Assembly: GCA_964593455.1 (NCBI GenBank) | Contig: CAZQHK010000016.1 | Location: forward strand, 37,064 to 101,063 | Reading direction: 5' to 3' | DNA from: CAZQHK01 sp964593455 | Lineage (GTDB): Bacteria; Muiribacteriota; CAYSPT01 | DNA length: 64,000 bases | Shown: positions 17,791 through 24,901 of the stretch, in pieces | Layout of the letters: every line of letters begins with the position of its first letter | Numbering within the stretch: the stretch's first letter is position 1 | Translations under genes and position numbers: made by a program | Notes under the pieces: model-generated | What the model saw: only the letters and a program-made list of their open reading frames with translations | Told to the model about the DNA's origin: nothing | Database searches by the model: none

Positions 17791-18324
17791 ATGGAAGAGA
17801 TCATGCCTCACTTGAACTCTCTGTATCGGTCCGCTTATTTTATGGTAGACAACATGTTTGACTCCGAGGACCTGGTGCAGGATACGCTGCTCGCATCGTT
17901 CAGGTCTTTTCACACTTATCGTTCGGGCACCAATGCCCGAGCCTGGTTGATGAAGATCATGAGAAACCTCTTTATCGACTGGATGCGCCGCAAACAGCGT
18001 GCCGTGAAGACCGTGACTTTGCCGGAGGCGTTTGAAAACAATATTTCCTACGAGGAGATGTTGAAACAGGGCCTGGAGGACCCGGAGTTCCAGTCTCTCG
18101 TGAATGTGCTTCCTGAAAACCTGGAAAAAGCGCTCAAGCAGCTTCCGGAAGATTTCCGCACGGCTTTGACCTTGTGCGACATCGAAGGGATGACCTATCT
18201 GGAGATAGCGGAAGTGATGGATTGTCCTTTGGGAACGGTGCGCTCACGGATATTCCGTGCCAGAAAAATAGTTCGAGTTTTGATTAAAAAAAAATCTGCG
18301 CAACAGAAAGGTAGAAGCAGATGA
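17791..18324 (+). CDS. RNA polymerase sigma factor, ECF family
   Basis: An extracytoplasmic-function sigma factor that directs RNA polymerase to stress or envelope promoters. Region 2 covers about residues 8-75 (LVQDTLLASF, then RAWLMKIMRNLFIDWMRRK). Region 4 covers about 115-165 (KQLPEDFRTALTLCDIEG, YLEIAEVMDCPLGTVRSRIF, the DNA-binding helix-turn-helix). ATG 17791 (MEEIMPHLNS) is chosen for its AAGAAGG site; the frame extends to ATG 17689. The upstream gap 17508-17688 carries GGAAC at 17678 and CGT at 17701, the two halves of an ECF-type promoter, with an 18-bp spacer that is slightly long. If real, this would mean self-activation. The anti-sigma gene overlaps by 4 bases. Confidence 0.9.
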   Translation: MEEIMPHLNSLYRSAYFMVDNMFDSEDLVQDTLLASFRSFHTYRSGTNARAWLMKIMRNLFIDWMRRKQRAVKTVTLPEAFENNISYEEMLKQGLEDPEFQSLVNVLPENLEKALKQLPEDFRTALTLCDIEGMTYLEIAEVMDCPLGTVRSRIFRARKIVRVLIKKKSAQQKGRSR

Positions 18325-19151
18325 AGTGCTCTTTTACGGGGGAACAGATTGCGGCTTATCTCGATGGTGAACTGGGTGCCGCAAAAAGCAAAGAGTTCGA
18401 GCAGCATGTGAAAGAATGCTCTTCCTGTTTCCAGACCTACCAGGCTCAAAAAGCGGTGCAAAACACCTTGCGTGCCAACTTTTCCCACTGGGTCGCTCCG
18501 GGCTCCCTCCGTAACAAGATCAACAGAGCCCTAGAGGATTATCAGCCGGAACTTGAAGAAAAGGTCGTCGCGTTCCGGTTTCCGTGGTTTTCCTGGCATG
18601 GGTTTAGCTCGGTAGCCATAGCCGCGGCGGTGCTGCTCCTGCTGTTCTTTCCCATGTTTACCGCCACCGACATCAGTCCCGCCCTATTTGCCAGTACTAA
18701 ATTGTTTATTAGCACCGGAAAACTGGAAGCCGGTCCGGGCTATGAAATAACGTCTCTTCCGGACGACGGGTCCATTCCCTTCAGCTCGCTGCGGCCCGAC
18801 TTTTCTTTTGCCGGTTTCAATTACCATACGTCCAGCGGTTTTACCTACCAGGGAATCAAGGGGCGGCTGCTGATCTACAAACGTGGGGAAAACTGCCTCT
18901 CCCTGTGGTTGTTCAAATGCACGGGGGGGACGTGTACAAAGATCGTGCAGTCCTATTTCAAGACCGAATCCTATATCGTGTACACCGACTACACCAGTAA
19001 ACTTATCTGTCCGATCACCGGGAATTCCTCCTACCTTAACCTGGTGATAAATCAAGACGTCTGCAAGAAAGTCGTATTTGCCATGGTTGGCCCCCTCTCT
19101 CACCAGGAACTGATCTACCTGGCTAAACGTTTTAATTCCCAGAACAAGTAA
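18321..19151 (+). CDS. Membrane anti-sigma factor with zinc-finger (ZAS) domain
   Basis: Likely the inhibitor of the sigma factor encoded just upstream (ATGA overlap). Residues 1-50 hold the anti-sigma zinc motif HVKECSSC (HxxxCxxC) with an upstream Cys3 and AAYLDGELGAAKSKEF, the usual zf-HC2 pattern. One membrane segment is at about 93-113. The outer ~160 residues are an unrecognised domain with several Cys (ENCLSLWLFKCTGGTCTK; ICPITG; DVCKK). These could form disulfides and sense envelope redox or folding state. No terminator T-run follows on this strand. Confidence 0.85.
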   Translation: MKCSFTGEQIAAYLDGELGAAKSKEFEQHVKECSSCFQTYQAQKAVQNTLRANFSHWVAPGSLRNKINRALEDYQPELEEKVVAFRFPWFSWHGFSSVAIAAAVLLLLFFPMFTATDISPALFASTKLFISTGKLEAGPGYEITSLPDDGSIPFSSLRPDFSFAGFNYHTSSGFTYQGIKGRLLIYKRGENCLSLWLFKCTGGTCTKIVQSYFKTESYIVYTDYTSKLICPITGNSSYLNLVINQDVCKKVVFAMVGPLSHQELIYLAKRFNSQNK

Positions 19152-19208
19152 TGGGGTTGACGGACCGGCCGGTTTGCTGCGTTCATCTGCTGGTCGAAGG
19201 CCGTGGGG

Positions 19209-19250
19209 AAAATAAAAGAACCACCACCGGTTATAACAGTGATGGTTCTT
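19209..19250 (-). terminator. Terminator after the coiled-coil protein gene
   Basis: Read on the minus strand: AAGAACCA stem with an imperfect extension and its complement (19250 down to 19217), then TTTATTTT. It ends the minus-strand gene at 19273-20337 and lies in the gap between two convergent genes. Confidence 0.6.
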
Positions 19251-19272
19251 AACAATAATCGTATAGGTTATG

Positions 19273-20337
19273 TTACATGTCGTCGCTGGTGTCTAACTCT
19301 ATTCTGTGTCCCTCGTAGGCTTTCGGAGGTTGGTAATCAGCTCCCTGACTCTGACTACGTTCCACGAACTGCCGGCGACGGTAGAGGCGCCGGTCGACTC
19401 CGTGTCCCGATTCCTGGCCGGTGAAAGCGCCGAACAAAGCGATCAGTTCAGATAAAATGGGAATTCCCGGTCCGGCAGCCTGTCCCGCCGCGATACCGCC
19501 TGCGGCACCGCCCTGGCTGCTGATGATGGCGGTTCTGTTCTTCTTGTAGCCGTTCTCCCAGCCCTTGATCCTATCATTGATATTGCCGGTTTGATCGCTC
19601 ATCTGGCGGAGTTTGTTCGGGGCGAAGTAATCCCAAGGGGTGTCCTGCGAGTTCTTGATGAGCTCCGCCTCGTAGGCTGCCAGCTTATTCTCGTAGATTT
19701 CTTTCTGTTCCTCGTATTTTTTCTTCAGCTCCCGTTTCTTCAAGAAACGGATTCCCCAGGTGTCTTCGTACTCATATTTCATCTGTTTCATTTTCTTTCG
19801 TTCGTATTCGAGCACGGTTTCACCGTAACGGCGAAGTTGTTCAATGGCTTGTTTTTTCCGGTCTGATTTTCTGAAAAAGAGATTGTTCTCGGCTTCATCG
19901 GAGAGCTTTTTCTTGAACTGATACTGTTCCCGTTCCCATTTGGCCCGGTCTTCCATCCATTTTTTTTCGGCGTCCTCCATCTCTTTTTTTCGGTCGCCTT
20001 TGTCCAAGAACTCCCACCAGCCGGAATCGTCATAGCGTTGTTTTGCTTCCCGGTACTCTTTCTGCTTGCGCTCGATGTTCCGTTGACGCATCCTGACATA
20101 CTCGGGTTTGAACTTCGGGTCCATCTGCCGGCCTACTTTGTTCACCTCGTCTGAAACCTTCGAGAAAGCTTGCAGGATCTGGCCGATCGAACCGATGATC
20201 GTCTCGGCGTTCTTCACTACATTTTCCGCTTTATCCGCAAACTTGGAGAAGCCTCCTCCTATGGCCGGTCCGGAGGCCGTTAACATCATGACGGTAATTA
20301 TGACAGTAGCCATAACGCGCTGGGCTGTTCTGTGCAT
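19273..20337 (-). CDS. Secreted, repeat-rich coiled-coil protein of unknown function
   Basis: I do not recognise the family. A signal peptide covers residues 1-28 (hydrophobic VMATVIITVMMLTAS, cleavage near AIGGG). Residues 30-70 form an amphipathic helix. Residues 85-245 are almost entirely charged helix with three related units of about 40-45 residues, each opening with an aromatic-Phe-(L/F)-x-K block followed by basic residues (WWEFLDKGDRKK, LFFRKSDRKK, IRFLKKRELKK). A fourth partial unit begins DYFAPNKL. The C-terminal third has a Gly/Ala-rich stretch (GGAAGGIAAGQAAG, possibly membrane-active) and a polar tail. ATG 20337 has AAAGGATGAG upstream. It could be an envelope filament or spacer protein, but that is a guess. 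Confidence 0.7.
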   Translation of the reverse strand: MHRTAQRVMATVIITVMMLTASGPAIGGGFSKFADKAENVVKNAETIIGSIGQILQAFSKVSDEVNKVGRQMDPKFKPEYVRMRQRNIERKQKEYREAKQRYDDSGWWEFLDKGDRKKEMEDAEKKWMEDRAKWEREQYQFKKKLSDEAENNLFFRKSDRKKQAIEQLRRYGETVLEYERKKMKQMKYEYEDTWGIRFLKKRELKKKYEEQKEIYENKLAAYEAELIKNSQDTPWDYFAPNKLRQMSDQTGNINDRIKGWENGYKKNRTAIISSQGGAAGGIAAGQAAGPGIPILSELIALFGAFTGQESGHGVDRRLYRRRQFVERSQSQGADYQPPKAYEGHRIELDTSDDM

Positions 20338-20462
20338 CGTCGCTCATCCTTTCAGGGTGGAAAGGGACATCTCACCCCTGGTGATACAATTTCTCCCCTT
20401 CAACATCTATTAGTCGATAACCCGTTACAATGTTACAGGCATTATTCATTCGGATTCGGGAT

Positions 20463-21704
20463 TCAGCGTTTCGGTTTCCTGAGCCCGATCTTGTCTTCCT
20501 CTATATTGGTTATGAAAAACCGGGAGAATTCTTCCAGGATACGAGTTGCTTCCCTGTTTCCATTCTGGAGTAGTTCCTTGAGCTGAAGTTCGGCTTTTTT
20601 CCTGATGTTGATATCGTTGTTGTACAAAAGTTTTTCAAGTTTAAGTATTTCACTGTCGGGCGCGTGTTCCAGTTGACTGGCTTTGCTCACCCGCACGGCG
20701 GCGACTTCGTGCACTATCTTGTTGTTCTTGAGCAAGGAATTGATTGACTGGTCCATGGTAATCATACCCGCTGTGTCGGATTTGCTGATGGCATCGGGTA
20801 TCAGGAATGTTTTTCCCTCTTTGAGCAGGGTTTTGACCGCCGGTGTCATTATCATGACTTCCCGTGCGGCCACGAATCCTTCGCCGTCGGCTGAAGGCAG
20901 TAGTTGCTGCGAAATCACGGCTTTGAGACACCCGGTAAGTTGGATACGTATTTGCTGTTGTTGGTAGGTGGGAAAAACATCTATCATCCGGTCGATGGTT
21001 TCCGCGGCGGAACGCGTGGTCAGAGTAGATATTACCAGGTGTCCGCTTTCGGCCACTTTCAGGATCGCGGCAATGGTCTCCAGGTCAGGGAGATCGTCGA
21101 CCGCAACCACGTCCGGATTCTGGGCCAGCATCTGTTTCAAGGCGTCTTTGTAGGTCGGCGCGTCCCGGCCTATTTCCCGCTGGTCCACCACGCTTTTCTT
21201 GAAGGGGTGTACAAATTCTACCGGTTGCTCGAGCGTGATGATGTGACAGGCACGGGTACGGTTGAGGTAGTCCACCAGGGAAGCCAGGGTTGTAGTCCGG
21301 CCGCTTCCGGTAGGGCCGGTGATCATTATCAGTCCTTCATTTTTTTCCATCAGGTGAAAGATGCTGTCGGGGATACCCATGGTTTCAAGGTGTGGGATCT
21401 GCGGTAAAATGGCCCTGAAGGCAGCTGCCGTGTGGCCCATCTTGTGGTAGGCGTTGACCCTGAACCGTCCTGCTCTCTTGATTGATACGGCAAAGTTTAC
21501 CTGTTTCTGTTCATTGAACCGGGCGATCTGGTCTTCACTGAGCAGGGTTGTCAAGACTTTTTCCACCAGGCCCGAGGTCAGTTTCTCTTCTTCGCAGGGA
21601 ATGAGTTTTCCCTGCAGACGCATCATAGGTGGTGCACCCGGTGAAAAAATCACATCGGATGCCTTTTTCTCCACCGCTTTGTTGAGAAGATCCAGAATTT
21701 TCAT
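20463..21704 (-). CDS. PilT-like type IV pilus retraction ATPase homologue with altered catalytic motifs
   Basis: The fold is clearly PilT/GspE type. It has the N-terminal domain ASDVIFSPGAPPMMR, the P-loop region, the block GHLVISTL, AAETIDRMIDVFPTYQQQQI and the AIRNLI-region equivalent. PilT powers pilus retraction. The nucleotide-site residues differ from the family: Walker A is GPTGSGRTT (Arg136 for Lys), the Asp box has LEQPVEF for ECPIEF/EDPIEF-type, Walker B has DDLPD where GEMRD is usual, and the His box has TLTTRS instead of TLHTNS. It also has a C-terminal extension of about 70 residues. No other pilus gene is nearby. ATG 21704 has AAGGAG 9 bases upstream. It may be regulatory or weakly active. 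Confidence 0.8.
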   Translation of the reverse strand: MKILDLLNKAVEKKASDVIFSPGAPPMMRLQGKLIPCEEEKLTSGLVEKVLTTLLSEDQIARFNEQKQVNFAVSIKRAGRFRVNAYHKMGHTAAAFRAILPQIPHLETMGIPDSIFHLMEKNEGLIMITGPTGSGRTTTLASLVDYLNRTRACHIITLEQPVEFVHPFKKSVVDQREIGRDAPTYKDALKQMLAQNPDVVAVDDLPDLETIAAILKVAESGHLVISTLTTRSAAETIDRMIDVFPTYQQQQIRIQLTGCLKAVISQQLLPSADGEGFVAAREVMIMTPAVKTLLKEGKTFLIPDAISKSDTAGMITMDQSINSLLKNNKIVHEVAAVRVSKASQLEHAPDSEILKLEKLLYNNDINIRKKAELQLKELLQNGNREATRILEEFSRFFITNIEEDKIGLRKPKR

Positions 21705-21776
21705 AATTCGACTGCTCCTTACGGATTATTGTAGACAGTAAATGGATGTGTTGTCAAATTTTCCGGCGTGTCATGC

Positions 21777-23102
21777 TTACGGTTTCGTTGGTAACAGACT
21801 ATGTTGTTTGAGTCCCTGGTACACGAGATCGGCGATAATTTCGTGACCGCGAGCGTTCGGGTGAAGGGGATCGGCTTTCGGGTCTACGAACAGGTACTCG
21901 TCTTGAAAAGCCCTGAAGGCGGACACCACGTCCACCAGCGGCAGACCATTTTTAACTGCCAGTTCAGCCATGAGCCGGTTGTAGAGGTGTCCGTCCTGGC
22001 CGCAGCGGAAGGATTCCATGTCTTTTGCCTTTTGGAAGTTATTGACCGCCTCTTCAGTGTCGCCCTTTTTCCGGGAACAGACACCCAGCCAGTAGTAAGC
22101 TTCACTCAGGTACTTGTTGATTTTTACCGCCTCGGCTAGTTTGACCAAGGCCTCGTCGTGCCGCCCGGTTTCGGCCAGTTTAAGGGCTTTTTGCAAGAGC
22201 GCGTTTGCCTGCGTTATCGCCGTTTCCGGCAGTTGTTCGGGAGAGGGAAGGTTCACTGGCATCTTGAGAAGCAGGACCTTGATTCCCTTTTCCCGGGCAA
22301 ACTCGATAATATGGTTCAGATTCTCCGTGTAGTGTTCCGGCGGCACGCGCCGCGCCCCGGGAAAATAGATGTTGGTTTTGAATTTATCGAATCCCACGTT
22401 GCGGGCCGAGAGATGGAAAGATAGTTTCTCGACTAACCGGAGAAAGGCGCTCCTGAAGAGCATGTTTTTTATCCCGATAATCACGGGATTAGAGGAAGAA
22501 AGGCTGCGGTCCGGTGTTCCGGTGCTCCGGAAAAACCGGTACCGGTCAAGATCGTTCAGTACATAGGAAACAGTGATAAGGTCCGGTTGTAATTTTACGA
22601 CATGTTTTTTCAGCAGGCGCAGTCCCTGGTGGGTAGTGTAGCCGATGACCGATCCGTTGAACACTTCCACGGTCCCGCTATACTCCTTTTTGAGCCGCGC
22701 GGCGAGCCGGGACGAGTAAATCTTATCGTAGTCCACTCCCCATCCGAAGGTGGGCGATGCTCCCATGCAGATGATTCTGAAGGTGCCGGACTCCTTCGAG
22801 TCAGGCAGGCGGGAGTTTCGAAATCCGAACCGGTCCGTAGTAACCGCCACGTTCTGGAAACTTACCTGGGCGTTGGGCCGCTGTCGCCAGAATAATTCCG
22901 GGTCTTGTTTGAGAAAAGCCAGTATAGTATCGAGATGGTCTTCAACGAAGATCAACCGGCTGGCGCTTTCCAGCGTCAGTAACAAGAACAGGGCGAAGAG
23001 CAGGCAGATGATTTTAGCCTGTTTAGAGTGGACATCTATGGTGTGGTCTGATTCCGGTGCCGTTCCAGCAATCCGGTTTGAATCGGTGTTCTGTTCAGTC
23101 AT
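21777..23102 (-). CDS. Membrane-anchored SGNH hydrolase with TPR insert
   Basis: A GDSL/SGNH-type esterase or acyltransferase-like protein. One N-terminal membrane segment (about 28-50) would place the domain outside the membrane. Block I is ICMGASPTFGWGVD with the nucleophile Ser in GAS instead of GDS. Later come NGSVIGYTTHQGLRLL, an Asn-containing VSYVLNDLDRYRF, and the C-terminal DPLHPNARGHEIIADL holding the catalytic Asp-x-x-His. Two or three TPR units (about residues 280-345, ALVKLAEAVKINKYL and YYWLGVCSRKKGDTEEA) are inserted before block V. It overlaps the upstream radical SAM gene by 8 bases. Substrate unknown; O-acyl groups on a surface glycan are a reasonable guess. Confidence 0.8.
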   Translation of the reverse strand: MTEQNTDSNRIAGTAPESDHTIDVHSKQAKIICLLFALFLLLTLESASRLIFVEDHLDTILAFLKQDPELFWRQRPNAQVSFQNVAVTTDRFGFRNSRLPDSKESGTFRIICMGASPTFGWGVDYDKIYSSRLAARLKKEYSGTVEVFNGSVIGYTTHQGLRLLKKHVVKLQPDLITVSYVLNDLDRYRFFRSTGTPDRSLSSSNPVIIGIKNMLFRSAFLRLVEKLSFHLSARNVGFDKFKTNIYFPGARRVPPEHYTENLNHIIEFAREKGIKVLLLKMPVNLPSPEQLPETAITQANALLQKALKLAETGRHDEALVKLAEAVKINKYLSEAYYWLGVCSRKKGDTEEAVNNFQKAKDMESFRCGQDGHLYNRLMAELAVKNGLPLVDVVSAFRAFQDEYLFVDPKADPLHPNARGHEIIADLVYQGLKQHSLLPTKP

Positions 23103-24549
23103 GATTTTTTTCTCCCGGGCCTCCGGCCAGCTTTCGTATGATGTACGCCTGGATAATCAAGGCTATAATGTTCATGAATTTCTTAAAAAAATCGAGTTTG
23201 CGCGGTGCTTTTCGGAACGTTTTCCAGATTCTTCCCGGTCTCAGGAAAAACCGTTGCTGGGCGATAAGGATGAGCTCGTTCAGTTCCCTATTCGGGATAT
23301 CGGAGCAGGACCGCTCAACTGAGTAGAAATGATAGTCGTCATACGATTCCGGCTCATCGAGCCGGCCGCTTTCCAGCAGTGACCGGTAGAGTTCCGAGCC
23401 GGGGTAGGGGGTGACCTTGAAAAAATAGGCCACGTCGAGATTGGACGCGACGGCGAAGTCGATGGTTTTCAATATTTCTTCCCTGGTCTCGGTGGGAAAC
23501 CCGAACATGAAGTAGGCCCCGGTGATGATTCCCGCGGCGGCTGTCCGGTTGATGATCTGAACGGCTTTCGGGATATTGAGATTCTTCCTGATAAGCCGCT
23601 GAAGCCGGGGAGTAATGGTCTCGAACCCGTAATGGATCTTATAGGTGCCGATTGCTCTCAAATCATCGATGAGATTTTCCTCCATGATATCCGCCCTGAG
23701 ACCGTTGGGAAACGCGAAAGAGAATTGCATCTTCGAGCCCATGATCATGGCGCAGAGCTTTTTTGCGCGTTCCGGGTCGAAGTTGAACACATCGTCGATA
23801 ATGTGGATCTCCGGGACACCGAGGGTGTGATGAAGATACTCGATTTCCGCAAAGACGTTCTCAGGCGACCGGGCTCTGACTTTCTTGCCGAAAACGTTGT
23901 GGCAGTAGGAGCAGTGAAACGGGCATCCCCGGGTGGTTACCAGGGGCGCGTAAAATCGCTCTTTCAGCTCCCCGTTCCAGTTGGAATAGGCGGCGTAAAT
24001 CTTAGGATCGAGAAGGTCCCAGGCTGGAAACGGCAGCTCGTCGAGGTTCTCAATCAGGTTCCGGGGATTAGTTAGAGCCGGCTCACCGTTTTTCCTGTAA
24101 GCCAGTCCGGCAACACCGTTTACGGTCCCTTCTTCCTCCAGGGCATCGAGCAGTTCCACGATGGTTCTCTCTCCTTCTCCGATCACGGAGAAATCGATGT
24201 TTTGGTCGTTTAGCAGCTGCTCCTTAACCACTACGGTGTGCGGTCCGCCGGCGATAACTACCGTGTTGCCGTCGTGTTCCTTGACCTGCCCAGCTATCCG
24301 GTGCAGGAGATCAGCTTCGCAGCTCATGGAACTGAGTCCTACCAGGTGCGGGTTAAAATCGGCCAGGAGATTGGAGAAATCTTCAGGCGAAGATGGATTG
24401 GTGCCGGTATCGTAGATTTTGAACTGGTAGCGGTCGCCGAATTGTTTCCTGATGGCCGCCGCGATATAGAGAAGTCCCAGGGGCGGAACAGGTCCTCCCG
24501 CTCCCAAGAGCTTGAATGTCCTGATGAGCAGAAAACGTTTCTTCTTCAC
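23095..24549 (-). CDS. B12-binding-domain radical SAM protein
   Basis: An N-terminal cobalamin-binding-like domain (about residues 10-150: PPLGLLYIAAAI, VGLSSMSCEAD, VIAGGPHTVVVKEQLL, VIGEGERTIVELLDAL) is followed by a radical SAM core with the cluster motif TTRGCPFHCSYCHNVFG. Then IHIIDDVFNFD and MFGFPTETREEIL follow. Such enzymes methylate or rearrange unreactive carbons, often in lipids, hopanoids, cofactors or natural products. The DxHxxG cobalamin motif is not evident, so the domain may not hold cobalamin in the usual way. GTG 24549 is chosen because TAGGAA lies just upstream and the strand KKRFLLIRTF follows. The 3' end overlaps the SGNH gene, and the small DUF5989-like gene precedes it. 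Confidence 0.85.
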   Translation of the reverse strand: MKKKRFLLIRTFKLLGAGGPVPPLGLLYIAAAIRKQFGDRYQFKIYDTGTNPSSPEDFSNLLADFNPHLVGLSSMSCEADLLHRIAGQVKEHDGNTVVIAGGPHTVVVKEQLLNDQNIDFSVIGEGERTIVELLDALEEEGTVNGVAGLAYRKNGEPALTNPRNLIENLDELPFPAWDLLDPKIYAAYSNWNGELKERFYAPLVTTRGCPFHCSYCHNVFGKKVRARSPENVFAEIEYLHHTLGVPEIHIIDDVFNFDPERAKKLCAMIMGSKMQFSFAFPNGLRADIMEENLIDDLRAIGTYKIHYGFETITPRLQRLIRKNLNIPKAVQIINRTAAAGIITGAYFMFGFPTETREEILKTIDFAVASNLDVAYFFKVTPYPGSELYRSLLESGRLDEPESYDDYHFYSVERSCSDIPNRELNELILIAQQRFFLRPGRIWKTFRKAPRKLDFFKKFMNIIALIIQAYIIRKLAGGPGEKNHD

Positions 24550-24556
24550 GGTATTC

Positions 24557-24718
24557 CTAGAAGAACGCGTATATTGCCGGCAGAATCGATTGATTGCCAG
24601 TAAGTCCCACAAAAAGACCGAGCAAGGCGAGTACGAAAAGGAGTGGCAGCAACCACCATTTCTTGTTTTCCTTGATAAGCAGGAACAGGTAGATCAGCAA
24701 ATCCTTATTGCTATTCAT
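24557..24718 (-). CDS. Small membrane protein resembling DUF5989
   Basis: A 53-residue protein with one membrane helix. The pattern is KENKKWWLLPLLFVLALLGL followed by FVGLTGNQSILPAIYAFF. This closely follows the DUF5989 pattern (RKKWWLLPIIxxLLLLGLLxxLxxxSxxAPFIYTLF). DUF5989 proteins usually sit beside carbamoyltransferases, SxtJ-like membrane proteins and SGNH hydrolases. Here only the SGNH hydrolase and a radical SAM enzyme are present. ATG 24718 gives the usual length. A GTG at 24754 with AGGAAGGG upstream is possible and would add 12 residues. It is the first gene of the three-gene operon. Confidence 0.75.
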   Translation of the reverse strand: MNSNKDLLIYLFLLIKENKKWWLLPLLFVLALLGLFVGLTGNQSILPAIYAFF

Positions 24719-24815
24719 CTGCGGCAGCGTTTTTTTGGCTGGTTTTTTTTCCACTTTGCTTCGATCCCTTCCTCTAGCTCTTAACGAGCCCAAGAGGGTG
24801 AAAAGTTCATTAAAA

Positions 24816-24844
24816 AGTGTATCATTGATACGTTTATTGTGCAA
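24816..24844 (-). promoter_or_regulatory. Promoter of the DUF5989/radical SAM/SGNH operon, with palindrome
   Basis: On the minus strand: TTGCAC (24844-24839), 17-bp spacer, TACACT (24821-24816) preceded by TGA, so both -35 and extended -10. A 13-bp palindrome GTATCATTGATAC (24819-24831) covers the spacer and -10, in a good place for a repressor. Confidence 0.6.
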
Positions 24845-24865
24845 GAGCCGCCGTCCGGACATCAG

Positions 24866-24894
24866 TTGACAGTCTTCAGGCGGCCAAGTAAAAT
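24866..24894 (+). promoter_or_regulatory. Promoter of the acyl-CoA synthetase gene
   Basis: TTGACA (24866-24871), a 17-bp spacer and TAAAAT (24889-24894). The expected transcription start is at or next to ATG 24902, which implies a leaderless mRNA. It diverges from the promoter at 24816-24844. Confidence 0.6.
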
Positions 24895-24901
24895 GGAACA
24901 T

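Noticed and set aside
23095..24549. Firm cobalamin-binding assignment for the radical SAM enzyme
   Set aside because: The fold pattern fits, but the DxHxxG motif is not visible, so the cofactor is left open.
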